64,000 nucleotides of DNA from the NCBI GenBank assembly GCA_028868535.1, contig JAGWUH010000012.1, positions 1 to 64,000 on the forward strand, given 5' to 3'. The position numbers and the translations under genes were made by a program. The DNA comes from Sphingomonadales bacterium. GTDB lineage: Bacteria > Pseudomonadota > Alphaproteobacteria > Sphingomonadales > Sphingomonadaceae. The notes under the pieces are model-generated. The model worked only from the letters and a program-made list of their open reading frames with translations. It was not told the DNA's origin and did not search any database. This document shows positions 9,910-19,118 of the stretch, piece after piece (positions within the stretch are counted from its first letter, which is position 1; every line of letters begins with the position of its first letter).

Positions 9910-10797
9910 ATGTTTTCCGGATCAATTCCGGCGCTGGTGACGCCGTTCCGCGATGGGGCTTTCGACGAAGCGGCATTCCGCAAGCTGGTCGACTGGCAGA
10001 TCGACAACGGATCGAGCGCGCTGGTTCCCTGCGGCACCACGGGTGAGAATTCGACTCTCTCGAATGCCGAGCACCACCGCGTGATCGAGGTCTGCGTCGA
10101 GCAGGCCGCTGGCCGCGTGCCGGTCATCGCCGGCTGCGGCAGCAACGATACGCAGAACGCGCTGCTGCACATGAACTTCTCGAAGAAGTGCGGCGCCGCC
10201 GCCGCGCTGGTCGTCGCGCCCTACTACAACCGGCCGAGCCAGGCCGGGCTGCTCGCGCACTTCGGCTACCTGGCCGAGCATAACGACCTGCCGATCATCC
10301 TCTACAACGTCCCCGGGCGCACCGTCACCGACCTCAAGCCCGAGACCGTGTGCGAACTGGCGAACCGCTATCCGGACAAGTTCATCGGCATCAAGGACGC
10401 CAGCGGCGACCTGTCGCGCGTTACCGATCACCGCATGGGCATCAAGGGCACCTTCACCCAGCTCTCGGGCGACGACGAACTGGCGCTGCCGTTCAACGCG
10501 GCCGGCGGCGTCGGCTGCATTTCGGTCACCGCCAACGTCGCCCCCCGGCTCTGCGCCGAGTTCCAGGCCGCTTGCGCCGCCGGCGATCTCGCCAAGGCGC
10601 GGGAGCTGAACGACCGGCTTTATCCGCTGCATTACGCGATGTTCGAGGATGCTTCGCCGGCCCCGTGCAAGTACGCGATGACCCGCCTGCACGACTGGTT
10701 CCCGGAGGACCTGCGCCTGCCGCTGGTCACCTGCAACGAGGCCGCGCGCCGCTCGGTCGACGCGGCGCTGGTCCACGCCGGGCTCGTGCCGGGCTGA
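9910..10797 (+). CDS. dapA: 4-hydroxy-tetrahydrodipicolinate synthase
   Basis: A 295-residue TIM-barrel lyase of normal DapA length. It condenses pyruvate with aspartate semialdehyde, the committed step to lysine and meso-diaminopimelate. The Schiff-base lysine is Lys162 in FIGIKDASGDLSR. The pyruvate-binding Thr pair lies in GTTGENSTL (43-44). The proton-relay Tyr132 and substrate-binding Arg137 lie in LYNVPGRT, and YYNRPSQ is also intact. Having DapA next to a murein hydrolase is fitting, since diaminopimelate goes into the wall. A perfect 11-bp hairpin follows the stop. Confidence 0.96.
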   Translation: MFSGSIPALVTPFRDGAFDEAAFRKLVDWQIDNGSSALVPCGTTGENSTLSNAEHHRVIEVCVEQAAGRVPVIAGCGSNDTQNALLHMNFSKKCGAAAALVVAPYYNRPSQAGLLAHFGYLAEHNDLPIILYNVPGRTVTDLKPETVCELANRYPDKFIGIKDASGDLSRVTDHRMGIKGTFTQLSGDDELALPFNAAGGVGCISVTANVAPRLCAEFQAACAAGDLAKARELNDRLYPLHYAMFEDASPAPCKYAMTRLHDWFPEDLRLPLVTCNEAARRSVDAALVHAGLVPG

Positions 10798-10803
10798 TCG
10801 GTC

Positions 10804-10828
10804 GGATGGCCGGCGGGGCCGGCCATCC
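10804..10828 (+). terminator. Hairpin downstream of dapA
   Basis: GGATGGCCGGC and GCCGGCCATCC form a perfect 11-bp stem with a 3-nt loop, beginning 6 bp after the dapA stop. It lacks a run of T, so it may act with Rho or as an mRNA-stabilising structure rather than as a classical intrinsic terminator. Confidence 0.5.
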
Positions 10829-10915
10829 ATCGTCCGGTCGATGGCCGGGCGCTTGCCATGCGCGAAATCATGCCACATTGTCCATTTGTGCAATCCGCAG
10901 GAACGGGAGAATGGA

Positions 10916-11362
10916 ATGGCGATCGATCGGGCAGCCGCGCTGAAGGCGCGCGAGGAAGCGCGGACCAGTGCCGGTCCGCTGGCGGCCAGGGTGTTCCGCT
11001 ACAATGAACTGATCGAGCAGGTGGTGAACGCCGCCAAGCAGCCCGGCTTCACGCCCGATGCATGGAAGGCGCTCGAGGAAGTGATCGACCCGGTCAAGTT
11101 CGAGCGCGTCGGCAATTTCAAGGAAGTGATGGACTGGCCGGCCTATGTCGGCATGCTGACCGCCTGGGGCACGACCACCGAGTTCTGGAGCAACTTCCGC
11201 CGCATCAGCGAATCGGGCAACTGCGTGTTCCTCGAACTGGAGGAGCACAATACCCCGAAAGACGGCAAGGAAACCGTGGTCAATTCGCTTTCATTGTATG
11301 AATTCGACACGGCAGGGAAGATCATCCACCTGGACATCTACCTGCAAATGGCCCCTGGGTGA
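10916..11362 (+). CDS. SnoaL/NTF2-like small protein
   Basis: A 148-residue protein starting at the ATG at 10916, preceded by GGGAGA. The layout suggests the NTF2-like cone fold: an N-terminal helix pair, then strands such as SGNCVFLELEEHNTPK, then NSLSLYEFDTAGKIIHLDIY ending on an edge strand. Members include SnoaL polyketide cyclases, ketosteroid isomerases and many ligand-binding proteins of unknown role. I see no diagnostic catalytic pair that would make it a ketosteroid isomerase. It lies between dapA and a TetR gene and could be regulated by the latter, but this is only positional. Confidence 0.65.
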   Translation: MAIDRAAALKAREEARTSAGPLAARVFRYNELIEQVVNAAKQPGFTPDAWKALEEVIDPVKFERVGNFKEVMDWPAYVGMLTAWGTTTEFWSNFRRISESGNCVFLELEEHNTPKDGKETVVNSLSLYEFDTAGKIIHLDIYLQMAPG

Positions 11363-11391
11363 GCATGACCCGTCAATTCCTTGCGCTGGAA

Positions 11392-11433
11392 CTGTCAAAA
11401 ACCGACAGAATTGCTGCAAAATGGGCAGCAATT
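11392..11433. promoter_or_regulatory. Two adjacent inverted repeats upstream of the TetR gene
   Basis: CTGTC and GACAG (7-nt spacer, 11392-11408) abut a second perfect repeat, AATTGCTGC and GCAGCAATT (7-nt spacer, 11409-11433), in a conspicuously AT-rich intergenic stretch. The second repeat has the size of a TetR-family operator. Either could instead be a transcript-end hairpin for the SnoaL-like gene, but no T run follows. Confidence 0.4.
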
Positions 11434-11573
11434 GTTGAATAAACCTGCGAAATTACAACCAGACACAAGGTTTTGCTCGACTTGCCGCAAAAGTGCTGAC
11501 AGGTCTCGACCCTGAAAACCCGGTCATAGGCGCCGCTCGCAGCCGGCGCGCAGAATTCGGGGACAGGGGTTAC

Positions 11574-12218
11574 ATGAGCGAAACCAGTTCCAGTCAGCGC
11601 CGCCGGCGCAATCGCAATTTTGACGACACGCACAAGGTCCTGATTGAAAAAGCGGTCGAATTGATCAGCGAAAGCGGTGCCGAAGCGCTGTCGATCTCGG
11701 CGCTGGCGCGCGAATCGGGGATCAACCGTTCGACCGTCTACTACCACTTCGACAGCCGCGAGACCTTGATCGAGGCCGTCCGGCGCTGGTCGTCCGAACA
11801 GATAGCCGCCGGTTTCAACCCACAGGTCAGCCAGGGGGAGCGCGTCAGCCGCATCACCGGCTTCGTGCTCGCCAACCCGGAAGTGACCAAGCTCTGGATC
11901 GAGGATTTCATCGCCGACGGCGATATCCGCGAACGTTACCCGATGTGGGACGCTATCGTCAGCGGTGTCGCCCGTCGTTTTCACGATTCCGGCCCCGATG
12001 GCGATGTCGATGCCGAAGTGTTCTGCACGATCCTGCTCACGGGCGCGCTGATCGGCCCGCGCGTGTTCCGCAACTCGGTGCGACCGGACGAAACCCTCGA
12101 CCGCATCGTCGAGCGCTTCAGCTATGAGCAGATGCGCCTGCTGCGCGCCTACGGCCTGCTGTCCGACAGCGAGATCGCCGCCGTCGGGGGGCTGCCGGCG
12201 GGGCGGTCTTCGGACTGA
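11574..12218 (+). CDS. TetR-family transcriptional regulator
   Basis: A 214-residue regulator with an N-terminal TetR helix-turn-helix: KAVELISESGAEALSISAL, then ARESGINRSTVYYHFDSRET, the classic recognition-helix and YYHF signature at about residues 20-70. The C-terminal ligand-binding half is not conserved enough to predict an inducer. The ATG at 11574 is chosen because the upstream open frame has no conserved content. It sits directly upstream of the Rieske oxygenase on the same strand, so control of that oxygenase, and perhaps of itself through the inverted repeats at 11392-11433, is likely. Confidence 0.9.
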   Translation: MSETSSSQRRRRNRNFDDTHKVLIEKAVELISESGAEALSISALARESGINRSTVYYHFDSRETLIEAVRRWSSEQIAAGFNPQVSQGERVSRITGFVLANPEVTKLWIEDFIADGDIRERYPMWDAIVSGVARRFHDSGPDGDVDAEVFCTILLTGALIGPRVFRNSVRPDETLDRIVERFSYEQMRLLRAYGLLSDSEIAAVGGLPAGRSSD

Positions 12219-12372
12219 TCGCCGCCGGAAATCCTAAAATTGCGACAGTCTGCTGGAAATCGCTCTGGCGATGGCGCTACCGTGTCGCAACAGCACAAAT
12301 CGGGTATTCTCCCCGGCAGCAGAACCGGCATGCCGCTCCATCGGCACGCGGCCGCCGCCATGGGAGAACACG

Positions 12373-13572
12373 ATGAACCTCCACGCCCCCGCGTACGCGC
12401 CGCCCGCGCAGGACGGCTTGGACTGGCTGGGCACCCGGCCGATCCCGGCCGCGCCCTACTACGATCACCAGTGGTTCGCCGATGAAGTGGAGGCGATATT
12501 CAAGCGTTGCTGGATCCACGTCGGCCACGTCTGCGAACTCGCCCAGCCCGATGCCTTCATCCGTCGCGAACTGGAATTCGCGCGCGCCTCGCTGCTGATC
12601 ACCCGCGGGCCCGACGGCGCGATCCGCGCCTTCCACAACGCCTGCACCCATCGGGGCACCCAGCTCGTCACCGACGAGAGCGAGGGCCGGGCACGCAAGT
12701 TCTCGTGCAAGTACCACATGTGGACTTTCGCCAACGACGGCGCGTTGCTTTCCGCTCCCGATTTCGGCCAGTTCCACGTCGAGAAACCGGCCTGCGCGCT
12801 CAAGCGCGTGCACTGCGAGGTCGTCGCCGGGATGATTTTCGTCAACCTCGCGCGCCGGCCCGAACAGGACCTCGCGACCTGGCTCGGCGAGCTGGGCGAT
12901 CAGATGGCGGCGCTGCCCGTCGCCACCGCCACGCACATCACCGAATATGTCTACGACATCGATGCCAACTGGAAGCTGACTTACGACAACTTCCAGGAGA
13001 ACTACCACCTCCGCTTCATCCACACCCGCACCGGCGCGGCGGGGCTCGGGGGCGACAACCCGTTCGGCTATCCCACCGAATACGGCTTCTTCGGGCCGCA
13101 CCGCACCCAGGCAATCTGGGACAACCCGGAGCCAGGTATCACCCCGTTCCAGGGCTTCGGCTACGGCCGCGTCGCCCGCGCGCTGATCGATCGCGGCATC
13201 CACCCGACCGGTCCCAAGAAATACTTCGCGCTGTTCCCGGCGATGTTCCTGTTCGGCTCCTCGCAGCAGCCGTTCTCGCACACCGTCTACCCGATCGGGC
13301 CCGAACGCTCGCGCGGGGTCTTCCGTCTCTACTGGAACGGCGCGGATGCCAACCCTAGCGAGCGTTTCGCCCGCGAGTTCTCGTCGATGGGCCTGCGCGA
13401 CATCCACTCGGAAGACCGCGCCGTGATCCTCGCCGGCCAGCGCGGACTATCCAGCGGCGCGCTCGAGCACATCCACTTCCAGACCCAGGAATCGCTCTGC
13501 CGCCACCTGTTCAACGAGGTCGAGGCGCGCGTGCTCGCCTATCGCGCCGAACACGGGGGAGCACGGGCATGA
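12373..13572 (+). CDS. Rieske-type aromatic ring-hydroxylating oxygenase, large subunit
   Basis: A 399-residue oxygenase component. The Rieske [2Fe-2S] ligands are Cys91-x-His93 (CTHRG) and Cys112-x2-His115 (CKYHMW). The mononuclear iron site is visible as the DNFQENYHLRFIH segment, with His212 and His217. It uses O2 and electrons from a reductase/ferredoxin to hydroxylate or demethylate aromatic or related rings. No reductase or beta subunit follows, so it resembles the alpha-only enzymes that borrow electron carriers. GGGAGAACACG precedes the ATG at 12373. The next gene overlaps by 4 bp (ATGA). Confidence 0.9.
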   Translation: MNLHAPAYAPPAQDGLDWLGTRPIPAAPYYDHQWFADEVEAIFKRCWIHVGHVCELAQPDAFIRRELEFARASLLITRGPDGAIRAFHNACTHRGTQLVTDESEGRARKFSCKYHMWTFANDGALLSAPDFGQFHVEKPACALKRVHCEVVAGMIFVNLARRPEQDLATWLGELGDQMAALPVATATHITEYVYDIDANWKLTYDNFQENYHLRFIHTRTGAAGLGGDNPFGYPTEYGFFGPHRTQAIWDNPEPGITPFQGFGYGRVARALIDRGIHPTGPKKYFALFPAMFLFGSSQQPFSHTVYPIGPERSRGVFRLYWNGADANPSERFAREFSSMGLRDIHSEDRAVILAGQRGLSSGALEHIHFQTQESLCRHLFNEVEARVLAYRAEHGGARA

Positions 13573-13913
13573 GCACGTTGCCGCCCGCCTTCGCCGCACT
13601 CGAACCCTTCGTCGCGCACTGGGCATTGCCCACCACGGCGGCCCGCGCCGCCGCCCGCGACAGCGCCGGGCCGGACGGCTGCGCCGCCTTCCTCGCCGCC
13701 GGCTTTCCCCGCGCGGCCGACGCGCTCGACTATCTCGACGGCAAGGGTTTCACCGCCTTCGACGCCGCCGACACGGCATTGATGAACCTGATGCTCGGCC
13801 TCGCGCACGCCGCGCTCGGTGCCGAGCTGCTCGGTCCGGATGAAGCCCGCCACGCGCTCGATCGTCCCGCCATGCGCATCCAGCGCAGCCCGGCCGATTG
13901 CGCCCCGGCGTAA
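13569..13913 (+). CDS. Small protein coupled to the Rieske oxygenase
   Basis: A 114-residue Ala-rich, mostly helical protein whose ATG overlaps the oxygenase stop by 4 bp, implying translational coupling. I see no cofactor motif, signal peptide or membrane segment, and its size and sequence do not match the beta subunit of ring-hydroxylating dioxygenases. I do not recognise it. A role as an accessory or stabilising factor for the oxygenase is suggested only by the overlap. Confidence 0.6.
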   Translation: MSTLPPAFAALEPFVAHWALPTTAARAAARDSAGPDGCAAFLAAGFPRAADALDYLDGKGFTAFDAADTALMNLMLGLAHAALGAELLGPDEARHALDRPAMRIQRSPADCAPA

Positions 13914-13914
13914 C

Positions 13915-14397
13915 CTACAGCAGCTTCTCGATATCCGCCGCGATCGCTTCCGGCTTCACCGTCGGCGCGTAGCGCTTCACCACCCGCCCGTCGCGTCCGA
14001 TCAGGAACTTGGTGAAGTTCCACTTGATCTTCCTGGTGCCGAGAATGCCCGGCGCCGCCGCCTTCAGCCAACCGTAAAGCGGCGCCTCGCCCGGCCCGTT
14101 GACCTCGATCTTGTCCATCAGCGGGAACGACAGCCCGAAGTTCACCTTGCAGAACTGCTCGACCTCGTCGGCCCCGCCCGGCTCCTGCCCGCCGAACTGG
14201 TTGCAGGGGAACGCCAGAACCTCGAACCCCTGCGGCCCATACTTGCGCCACAGCGCCTCAAGCCCGTCGTATTGCGGGGTAAAGCCGCACTTGCTGGCGG
14301 TGTTGACCACCAGCAGCACGTTCCCCGCCTTCTGTGCGAGGTCGATCTCCTCGCCGTTCGGCAGGCGGGCGGTGAAGTCGGCAATGGTTTGCGTCAT
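13915..14397 (-). CDS. Glutathione peroxidase (cysteine type)
   Basis: A 160-residue thiol peroxidase of the GPx family, full length. The peroxidatic Cys37 lies in NTASKCGFTPQY. The Gln of FPCNQFGGQEPG and the Trp of KWNFTKFL complete the catalytic triad; selenocysteine is replaced by Cys, as is usual in bacteria. It reduces hydrogen and organic peroxides using glutathione or thioredoxin. Its start overlaps the stop of the upstream 98-residue gene by 4 bp, and its stop lies one base from the convergent small gene. Confidence 0.93.
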   Translation of the reverse strand: MTQTIADFTARLPNGEEIDLAQKAGNVLLVVNTASKCGFTPQYDGLEALWRKYGPQGFEVLAFPCNQFGGQEPGGADEVEQFCKVNFGLSFPLMDKIEVNGPGEAPLYGWLKAAAPGILGTRKIKWNFTKFLIGRDGRVVKRYAPTVKPEAIAADIEKLL

Positions 14398-14690
14398 TCC
14401 GCCTTGCTACGCGGAAAGTCCGCGCGTTGGTAGAGGGCCGCGATCTCGTGCGGTTCATAGCTGCGGTCGCCCGCGCGCTCGATCATGTACTGGCGGCGCT
14501 CGTCCTCGGGCAGCGCGGCGACGAACCGGATCAGGTCGGCGAAATTCGATCGCCGCAGCGCGGTGAACCCATGCAACAGCCCGACCCCGCCGGTCAGCCC
14601 CGGGTCGCGATGGTGCAGCGTCGCCGCGTCGTCCCAGTCGATGCGATCATCGCCCGGCTCGCCGGCAAAGGTGGTGGGGTTGTGCGCCAT
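14394..14690 (-). CDS. Conserved-looking protein of unknown function upstream of gpx
   Basis: A 98-residue acidic protein with no signal peptide or membrane segment. The C-terminal half (FVAALPEDERRQYMIERAGD, then SYEPHEIAALYQR) looks helical and is rich in charged residues. It overlaps the glutathione peroxidase start by 4 bp, so the two form an operon and a stress-related role is plausible. I do not recognise the family. Confidence 0.6.
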   Translation of the reverse strand: MAHNPTTFAGEPGDDRIDWDDAATLHHRDPGLTGGVGLLHGFTALRRSNFADLIRFVAALPEDERRQYMIERAGDRSYEPHEIAALYQRADFPRSKAE

Positions 14691-14735
14691 GGAAACTCCC
14701 TCGCAAGTTCGAGGGGCAAACGGTTTACCCGTCGC

Positions 14736-15434
14736 TCAGGTTCCCGCCACCAGCACCCCCTCGTGCAGCCGAACCACCCGGTCCATCCGGGCGGCCAGCC
14801 GTTCGTTGTGCGTCGCGATCAGCGCGGCTGAGCCGTGCCCGCGCACGAGGTCGAGGAATTCGCCCAGCACCCGGTCGGAGGTGGCCTCGTCGAGGTTCCC
14901 GGTGGGCTCATCGGCCAGCACCAGCCGCGGCCGGTTGGCCAGCGCCCGTGCCACCGCCACGCGCTGCTGCTCGCCGCCCGAAAGCTGGCTCGGCCGATGG
15001 CCAAGCCGTGCGCCCAGCCCCAGCGCGCCGAGCAACTCGCCCGCGCGCGCGGCTGCCGCGTCCCGCGCGGCGCCGACGATCAGTTGCGGCATCACCACGT
15101 TCTCCAGCGCGGTGAAGTCGGGCAGCAGGTGGTGGAACTGGTAGACGAAACCCAGCGCGTCGCGCCGCAGCGCCGTGCGCGCATCGCCCGACAGCATCGA
15201 CGCGTCGCGCCCGTCGATGACGATGAGGCCGCCGAAACCGCCCTCCAGCAGCCCCACCGCCTGCAACAGCGTCGACTTGCCCGATCCCGAAGGCCCCAGC
15301 AGCGCGACGATCTCGCCCGGGGCGATGGCGAGGTCCACCCCGCGCAGCACGTCGATGGTGACGCCGCCCTGGACGAAGCTGCGCGTCACGCGATCGAGCA
15401 CGACCACGGCAAGATCCTTGGCCGGCTCACTCAT
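14736..15434 (-). CDS. lolD: Lipoprotein-releasing ABC transporter ATP-binding protein
   Basis: A 232-residue ABC ATPase. Walker A is [11 protein letters not shown], the signature is [15 protein letters not shown], Walker B is [12 protein letters not shown], and the LolD/MacB-type H-loop is [11 protein letters not shown]. Paired with the downstream permease it powers extraction of outer-membrane lipoproteins from the inner membrane to LolA. The adjacent permease makes the LolD call firm over other members of this ABC subfamily. The start overlaps the end of the permease gene by 8 bp. Confidence 0.93.
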   Translation of the reverse strand: MSEPAKDLAVVVLDRVTRSFVQGGVTIDVLRGVDLAIAPGEIVALLGPSGSGKSTLLQAVGLLEGGFGGLIVIDGRDASMLSGDARTALRRDALGFVYQFHHLLPDFTALENVVMPQLIVGAARDAAAARAGELLGALGLGARLGHRPSQLSGGEQQRVAVARALANRPRLVLADEPTGNLDEATSDRVLGEFLDLVRGHGSAALIATHNERLAARMDRVVRLHEGVLVAGT

Positions 15435-16668
15435 AACGCAACACCTGCACCGGATCGGTCGATGCCGCCTTGAACGCCGGGTACAGCGTCGCCAGGAAGC
15501 TGAACGCCAGCGCCATCACGCAGATCACCGTGATCTCCAGGGGATCGCTGCGCGCCGGCAGCTCGGTCAGGAACCGGATCTTCGGGTCCCACAGGTTCTG
15601 CCCTGTGATCATTTCCACCAGACGCACGACGTTCTGGCGGAAGAACAGGAACACGAACCCCAGCAGCAGCCCGGTGCCGGTCCCCAGCGCGCCGATCAGG
15701 AAGCCGGTGGTGACGAAGATCTTCAGCATCGATCGCCGGCTCGCCCCCATCGTCCGCAGGATGGCGATGTCGCGGGTCTTGGCGCGCACCAGCATGATCA
15801 GGCTCGACAGGATGTTGAACACCGCCACCAGCACGATGATCGACAGCACCACGAACATCGCCACCCGTTCCACCGCCAGCGCCTCGAACAGGCTGGCGTT
15901 GATCGTCTTCCAGTCGGACACCACCGCCTGCCCCTGGAGCTTCCGGGCCAGCGGCGCCAGCGTCTCGCCGACGGTGTCGGGATCGGTGGTCTTCACCTCG
16001 ATCATGCCGATCGCGTCGCCCGAGAGCAGCAACACCTGTGCATCCTGGATCGGCATGACCACGAACGTATTGTCGTAGTCATAGACGCCGATCTCGAAGA
16101 TCGCCGCGACGCGGTAGGAAATCTGCCTCGGCACCGTGCCGAACGGCGTGCTTTGCCCGGCCGGATTGATGATGGTGATGGTATCGCCGATCCGTGCGCC
16201 GATGTTCTCCGCCAGCCGCGAGCCGATGGCGACGTTGTCCGCCCCGGCCTGCAGCGGAGCGAGCGATCCCGCCACCAGCTTCGGCTTCAGCGCGGCGATG
16301 TCCTCCGGCGTGTTGCCGCGCGCCAGGATCGCCTCGACCCGACCGTTGAAGGTGGTCAGCAACGGCTGCTCGATCAGCGGGCTGGCGTGAACCACGCCTG
16401 GCGTCGCCCGCACCTCGCGCAGCACTGCCTGCCAGTTTTCCAGGCGCCCGCCATAGGCCTGGATCACCGCGTGTCCGTTCAGCCCGACGATCTTGTCGAG
16501 CAGTTCGGCGCGAAACCCGTTCATCACGCTCATGACGATGACCAGCGCGGCGACGCCCAGCGACACCGCGACGAGGCTGATCCCCGCGACCAGCGCGATG
16601 AAGCCTTCGCCTTTGCCCGGCATCATGTAGCGCCGCGCGATCGTCCATTCGAAAGGGGTAAGGAGCAA
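15427..16668 (-). CDS. lolC: Lipoprotein-releasing system permease, LolC/LolE family
   Basis: About 413 residues. One membrane helix lies near the N-terminus ([20 protein letters not shown], then [20 protein letters not shown]), followed by a large periplasmic domain and three C-terminal helices, the MacB-like LolC/E topology. Many alphaproteobacteria use one such protein as a homodimer. The start is uncertain. I favour the TTG at 16668, giving [14 protein letters not shown] as in relatives, with CGGGA 6 bases upstream. An ATG at 16719 would add a basic, non-conserved stretch. The promoter region is shared with divergent purF. Confidence 0.88.
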   Translation of the reverse strand: MLLTPFEWTIARRYMMPGKGEGFIALVAGISLVAVSLGVAALVIVMSVMNGFRAELLDKIVGLNGHAVIQAYGGRLENWQAVLREVRATPGVVHASPLIEQPLLTTFNGRVEAILARGNTPEDIAALKPKLVAGSLAPLQAGADNVAIGSRLAENIGARIGDTITIINPAGQSTPFGTVPRQISYRVAAIFEIGVYDYDNTFVVMPIQDAQVLLLSGDAIGMIEVKTTDPDTVGETLAPLARKLQGQAVVSDWKTINASLFEALAVERVAMFVVLSIIVLVAVFNILSSLIMLVRAKTRDIAILRTMGASRRSMLKIFVTTGFLIGALGTGTGLLLGFVFLFFRQNVVRLVEMITGQNLWDPKIRFLTELPARSDPLEITVICVMALAFSFLATLYPAFKAASTDPVQVLRYE

Positions 16669-16852
16669 GGCGTGTCCCGTAATGCGCTGTCGGCGTTGCG
16701 GTAAGGGTTTAGGGTGCATTGCCTGCCACCGCAATGCTTGCCGACCTTGCCACGAAACCGGCCAACCCCCTTGCGTTTCCGCCCCCGCCGCGCCACATGC
16801 GCGGCGCGAGCCCCGCGCCGTGTCGGCGCCCCCAGATGGAGTCGCGCGCACC

Positions 16853-18319
16853 ATGACCACCCCTTGGGACATCGACGACGACAAGCTGCGCGAGGAATGC
16901 GGCGTGTTCGGCGTCATCGGCACGCGCGAGGCCGCGGGGACGACCGCGCTCGGCCTTCATGCGCTCCAGCACCGCGGGCAGGAAGCGGTCGGCATCACCA
17001 GTTTCGACGGGGCGGAGTTCTACTCGAAGCGCGGCATCGGCCATGTCGCGCAAGTCTTCGCGGGTGCCGCCGATTTCGCCGAGCTGCCGGGCGCGATGGC
17101 CTCGGGCCACGTCCGCTACTCGACCACCGGCGGCTCCGGGCTGCGCAACGTCCAGCCGCTGTTCGCCGATCTCGCCTCGGGCGGCTTCTCGATCGCGCAC
17201 AACGGCAACATTTCCAACGCGATGAGCCTGAAGCGCGATCTCGTCCAGAAGGGCTCGATCTTCCAGTCGACCTCGGACACCGAGGTGATCATCCACCTCG
17301 TCGCCACCAGCCGCTATCCCACCCTGCTCGATCGCTTCGTCGATGCGCTGCGGCTGGTCGAAGGCGCCTATTCGCTGATCTGCATGACCGCGGAAGGCAT
17401 GATCGCCTGCCGCGATCCGCTCGGCATCCGCCCGCTGGTGATGGGGCGCATCGGTGATGCCATCGTCTTCGCCAGCGAGACCGTCGCGCTCGATGTCGTC
17501 GGTGCCGAGTTCGTCCGCCAGATCGAGCCGGGCGAGCTGGTCCAGGTCGATCACAAGGGCACGATCTCCAGCCATCGCCCGTTCGGCGCCCCCAGCCCGC
17601 GCCCGTGCATCTTCGAGCACGTCTATTTCAGCCGCCCCGATTCGGTGCTCGATGGCCATTCGGTCTACTCGGTGCGCAAGCAGATCGGCATGGAGCTGGC
17701 CAAGGAAGCGCCGGCGGAGGCAGATCTGGTCGTGCCGGTGCCCGATTCGGGCGTCCCCGCCGCGATCGGCTATGCCCAGCAGTCGGGCATCCCGTTCGAG
17801 CTCGGCATCATCCGCTCGCACTATGTCGGCCGTACCTTCATCCAGCCGTCGGACGGCGCCCGCCATGCCGACGTCAAGCGCAAGCACAACGCCAACCGCG
17901 CGCTGGTCGAGGGCAAGCGCATCGTGCTGATCGATGATTCGATCGTGCGCGGCACCACCAGCATGAAGATCGTCGAGATGATGCGCGATGCCGGCGCCGC
18001 CGAAGTGCACATGCGCATCGCCAGCCCGCCGACCGACAATTCGTGCTTCTACGGCGTCGACACGCCGGAGCGCTCGAAGCTGCTGGCCGCGCGCATGGAC
18101 GTCAAGGCGATGGCCGAGTTCATCAAGGCCGACAGTCTCGCCTTCGTCTCGATCGACGGGCTTTACCGTGCCGTCGGCGAACCCGGGCGCAACAAGGCCT
18201 GTCCGCGCTATTGCGACGCGTGCTTCACGGGCGACTATCCGACCCGGTTGACCGACTATGCCGAGCGTGACGATGCCGCGCAGCTCGATCTCCAGGTGCC
18301 GCAGGCGGTGAACGCATGA
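16853..18319 (+). CDS. purF: Amidophosphoribosyltransferase
   Basis: The first enzyme of de novo purine synthesis, 488 residues. The glutaminase nucleophile is Cys16 in EECGVFGVIG after a short propeptide that is presumably removed. HALQHRGQEAVGI and the class II glutamine amidotransferase core follow. The phosphoribosyltransferase half carries the PRPP loop IVLIDDSIVRGTTS. Cysteines near the C-terminus (GRNKACPRYCDACFTG) resemble the Fe-S cluster ligands of the Bacillus-type enzyme. The ATG at 16853 is preceded by non-conserved sequence. The next gene overlaps by 4 bp (ATGA). Confidence 0.95.
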   Translation: MTTPWDIDDDKLREECGVFGVIGTREAAGTTALGLHALQHRGQEAVGITSFDGAEFYSKRGIGHVAQVFAGAADFAELPGAMASGHVRYSTTGGSGLRNVQPLFADLASGGFSIAHNGNISNAMSLKRDLVQKGSIFQSTSDTEVIIHLVATSRYPTLLDRFVDALRLVEGAYSLICMTAEGMIACRDPLGIRPLVMGRIGDAIVFASETVALDVVGAEFVRQIEPGELVQVDHKGTISSHRPFGAPSPRPCIFEHVYFSRPDSVLDGHSVYSVRKQIGMELAKEAPAEADLVVPVPDSGVPAAIGYAQQSGIPFELGIIRSHYVGRTFIQPSDGARHADVKRKHNANRALVEGKRIVLIDDSIVRGTTSMKIVEMMRDAGAAEVHMRIASPPTDNSCFYGVDTPERSKLLAARMDVKAMAEFIKADSLAFVSIDGLYRAVGEPGRNKACPRYCDACFTGDYPTRLTDYAERDDAAQLDLQVPQAVNA

Positions 18320-19032
18320 GCATGGCCCTCGAGGGCCGGTTGGCCCTGGTTACCGGCGCCAACAAGGGCATCGGCGCCGCGACCGCGCAGGCGCTTGCCG
18401 CGGCCGGCGCGCACGTCGTGCTCACCGCGCGCGACGTAAAGGGGCTCGAGGCGGTCGAGGAAGCCATCCACGCCGCTGGCGGCGCCGCGACGATCGCGCC
18501 GATGGACCTGGTCGAAAGCGACGCCATCGCCCGCCTCGCCACCGCCATTGCCGGGCGCTGGCCGGCGCTCGACGTGCTGGTCCACGCCGCTGCGATCCTG
18601 CCGCAACTGACCAGCGTCACCGACATCGACCAAGCCGCTTTCGGCAAGGCGCTGACCACCAACGTCCTCGCCACGCAGGCGCTGCTCGCGCGCTTCGATC
18701 CGCTGCTGCGCAAGAGCAAGGATGCCGTGGTGATCGGCCTCACCAGCAGCGTCGCCACCGCCCCGCGCGCGTTCTGGGGCGCCTATGCCGCCAGCAAGGC
18801 CGCACAGGAAGTGCTGCTGGACTGCTACGCGCAGGAAGTGCGCAACCTCGCCAGGATCCGCGTCGCCATCGTCAATCCCGGCGCCACCCGCACCAAGATG
18901 CGCGCCAATGCCTATCCCGGCGAGGATCCGGCGTCGGTCAAGCCGCCCGAAGTGGTAGCGGCGCGGCTGGTAAGCCTTGTTGGTGAACAGTTCGCCAGCC
19001 CGCACCGCGAATCGGTTAACCCCGTCCGGTAG
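18316..19032 (+). CDS. Short-chain dehydrogenase/reductase
   Basis: A 238-residue classical SDR: TGANKGIGAATAQAL for NAD(P) binding and catalytic YAASK (in GAYAASKAAQE). It overlaps the purF stop by 4 bp and is thus cotranscribed with it, an arrangement seen in sphingomonads though the substrate is unknown. Similarity to the YciK-type oxidoreductases is possible. A GC-rich inverted repeat spans its stop codon. Confidence 0.88.
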   Translation: MSMALEGRLALVTGANKGIGAATAQALAAAGAHVVLTARDVKGLEAVEEAIHAAGGAATIAPMDLVESDAIARLATAIAGRWPALDVLVHAAAILPQLTSVTDIDQAAFGKALTTNVLATQALLARFDPLLRKSKDAVVIGLTSSVATAPRAFWGAYAASKAAQEVLLDCYAQEVRNLARIRVAIVNPGATRTKMRANAYPGEDPASVKPPEVVAARLVSLVGEQFASPHRESVNPVR

Positions 19033-19045
19033 CGCCGGGGTAACC
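19014..19045 (+). terminator. Inverted repeat across the end of the purF-SDR operon
   Basis: GGTTAACCCCG and CGGGGTAACC pair almost perfectly (one bulge), with an 11-nt loop containing the stop codon of the SDR. No T run follows. It is a candidate transcript-end structure. Confidence 0.3.
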
Positions 19046-19118
19046 CCGGGCAGTCATTCTTTGGCAGGTTTCCGGCAAGGAATCCGCAACGAATGGACCG
19101 CTCGGAGGTGCTCGACCC

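Noticed and set aside
11404..11416. GACAGAATTGCTG shared with the reverse strand at 27725-27737
   Set aside because: A 13-base match between two places in 64 kb is expected many times by chance.
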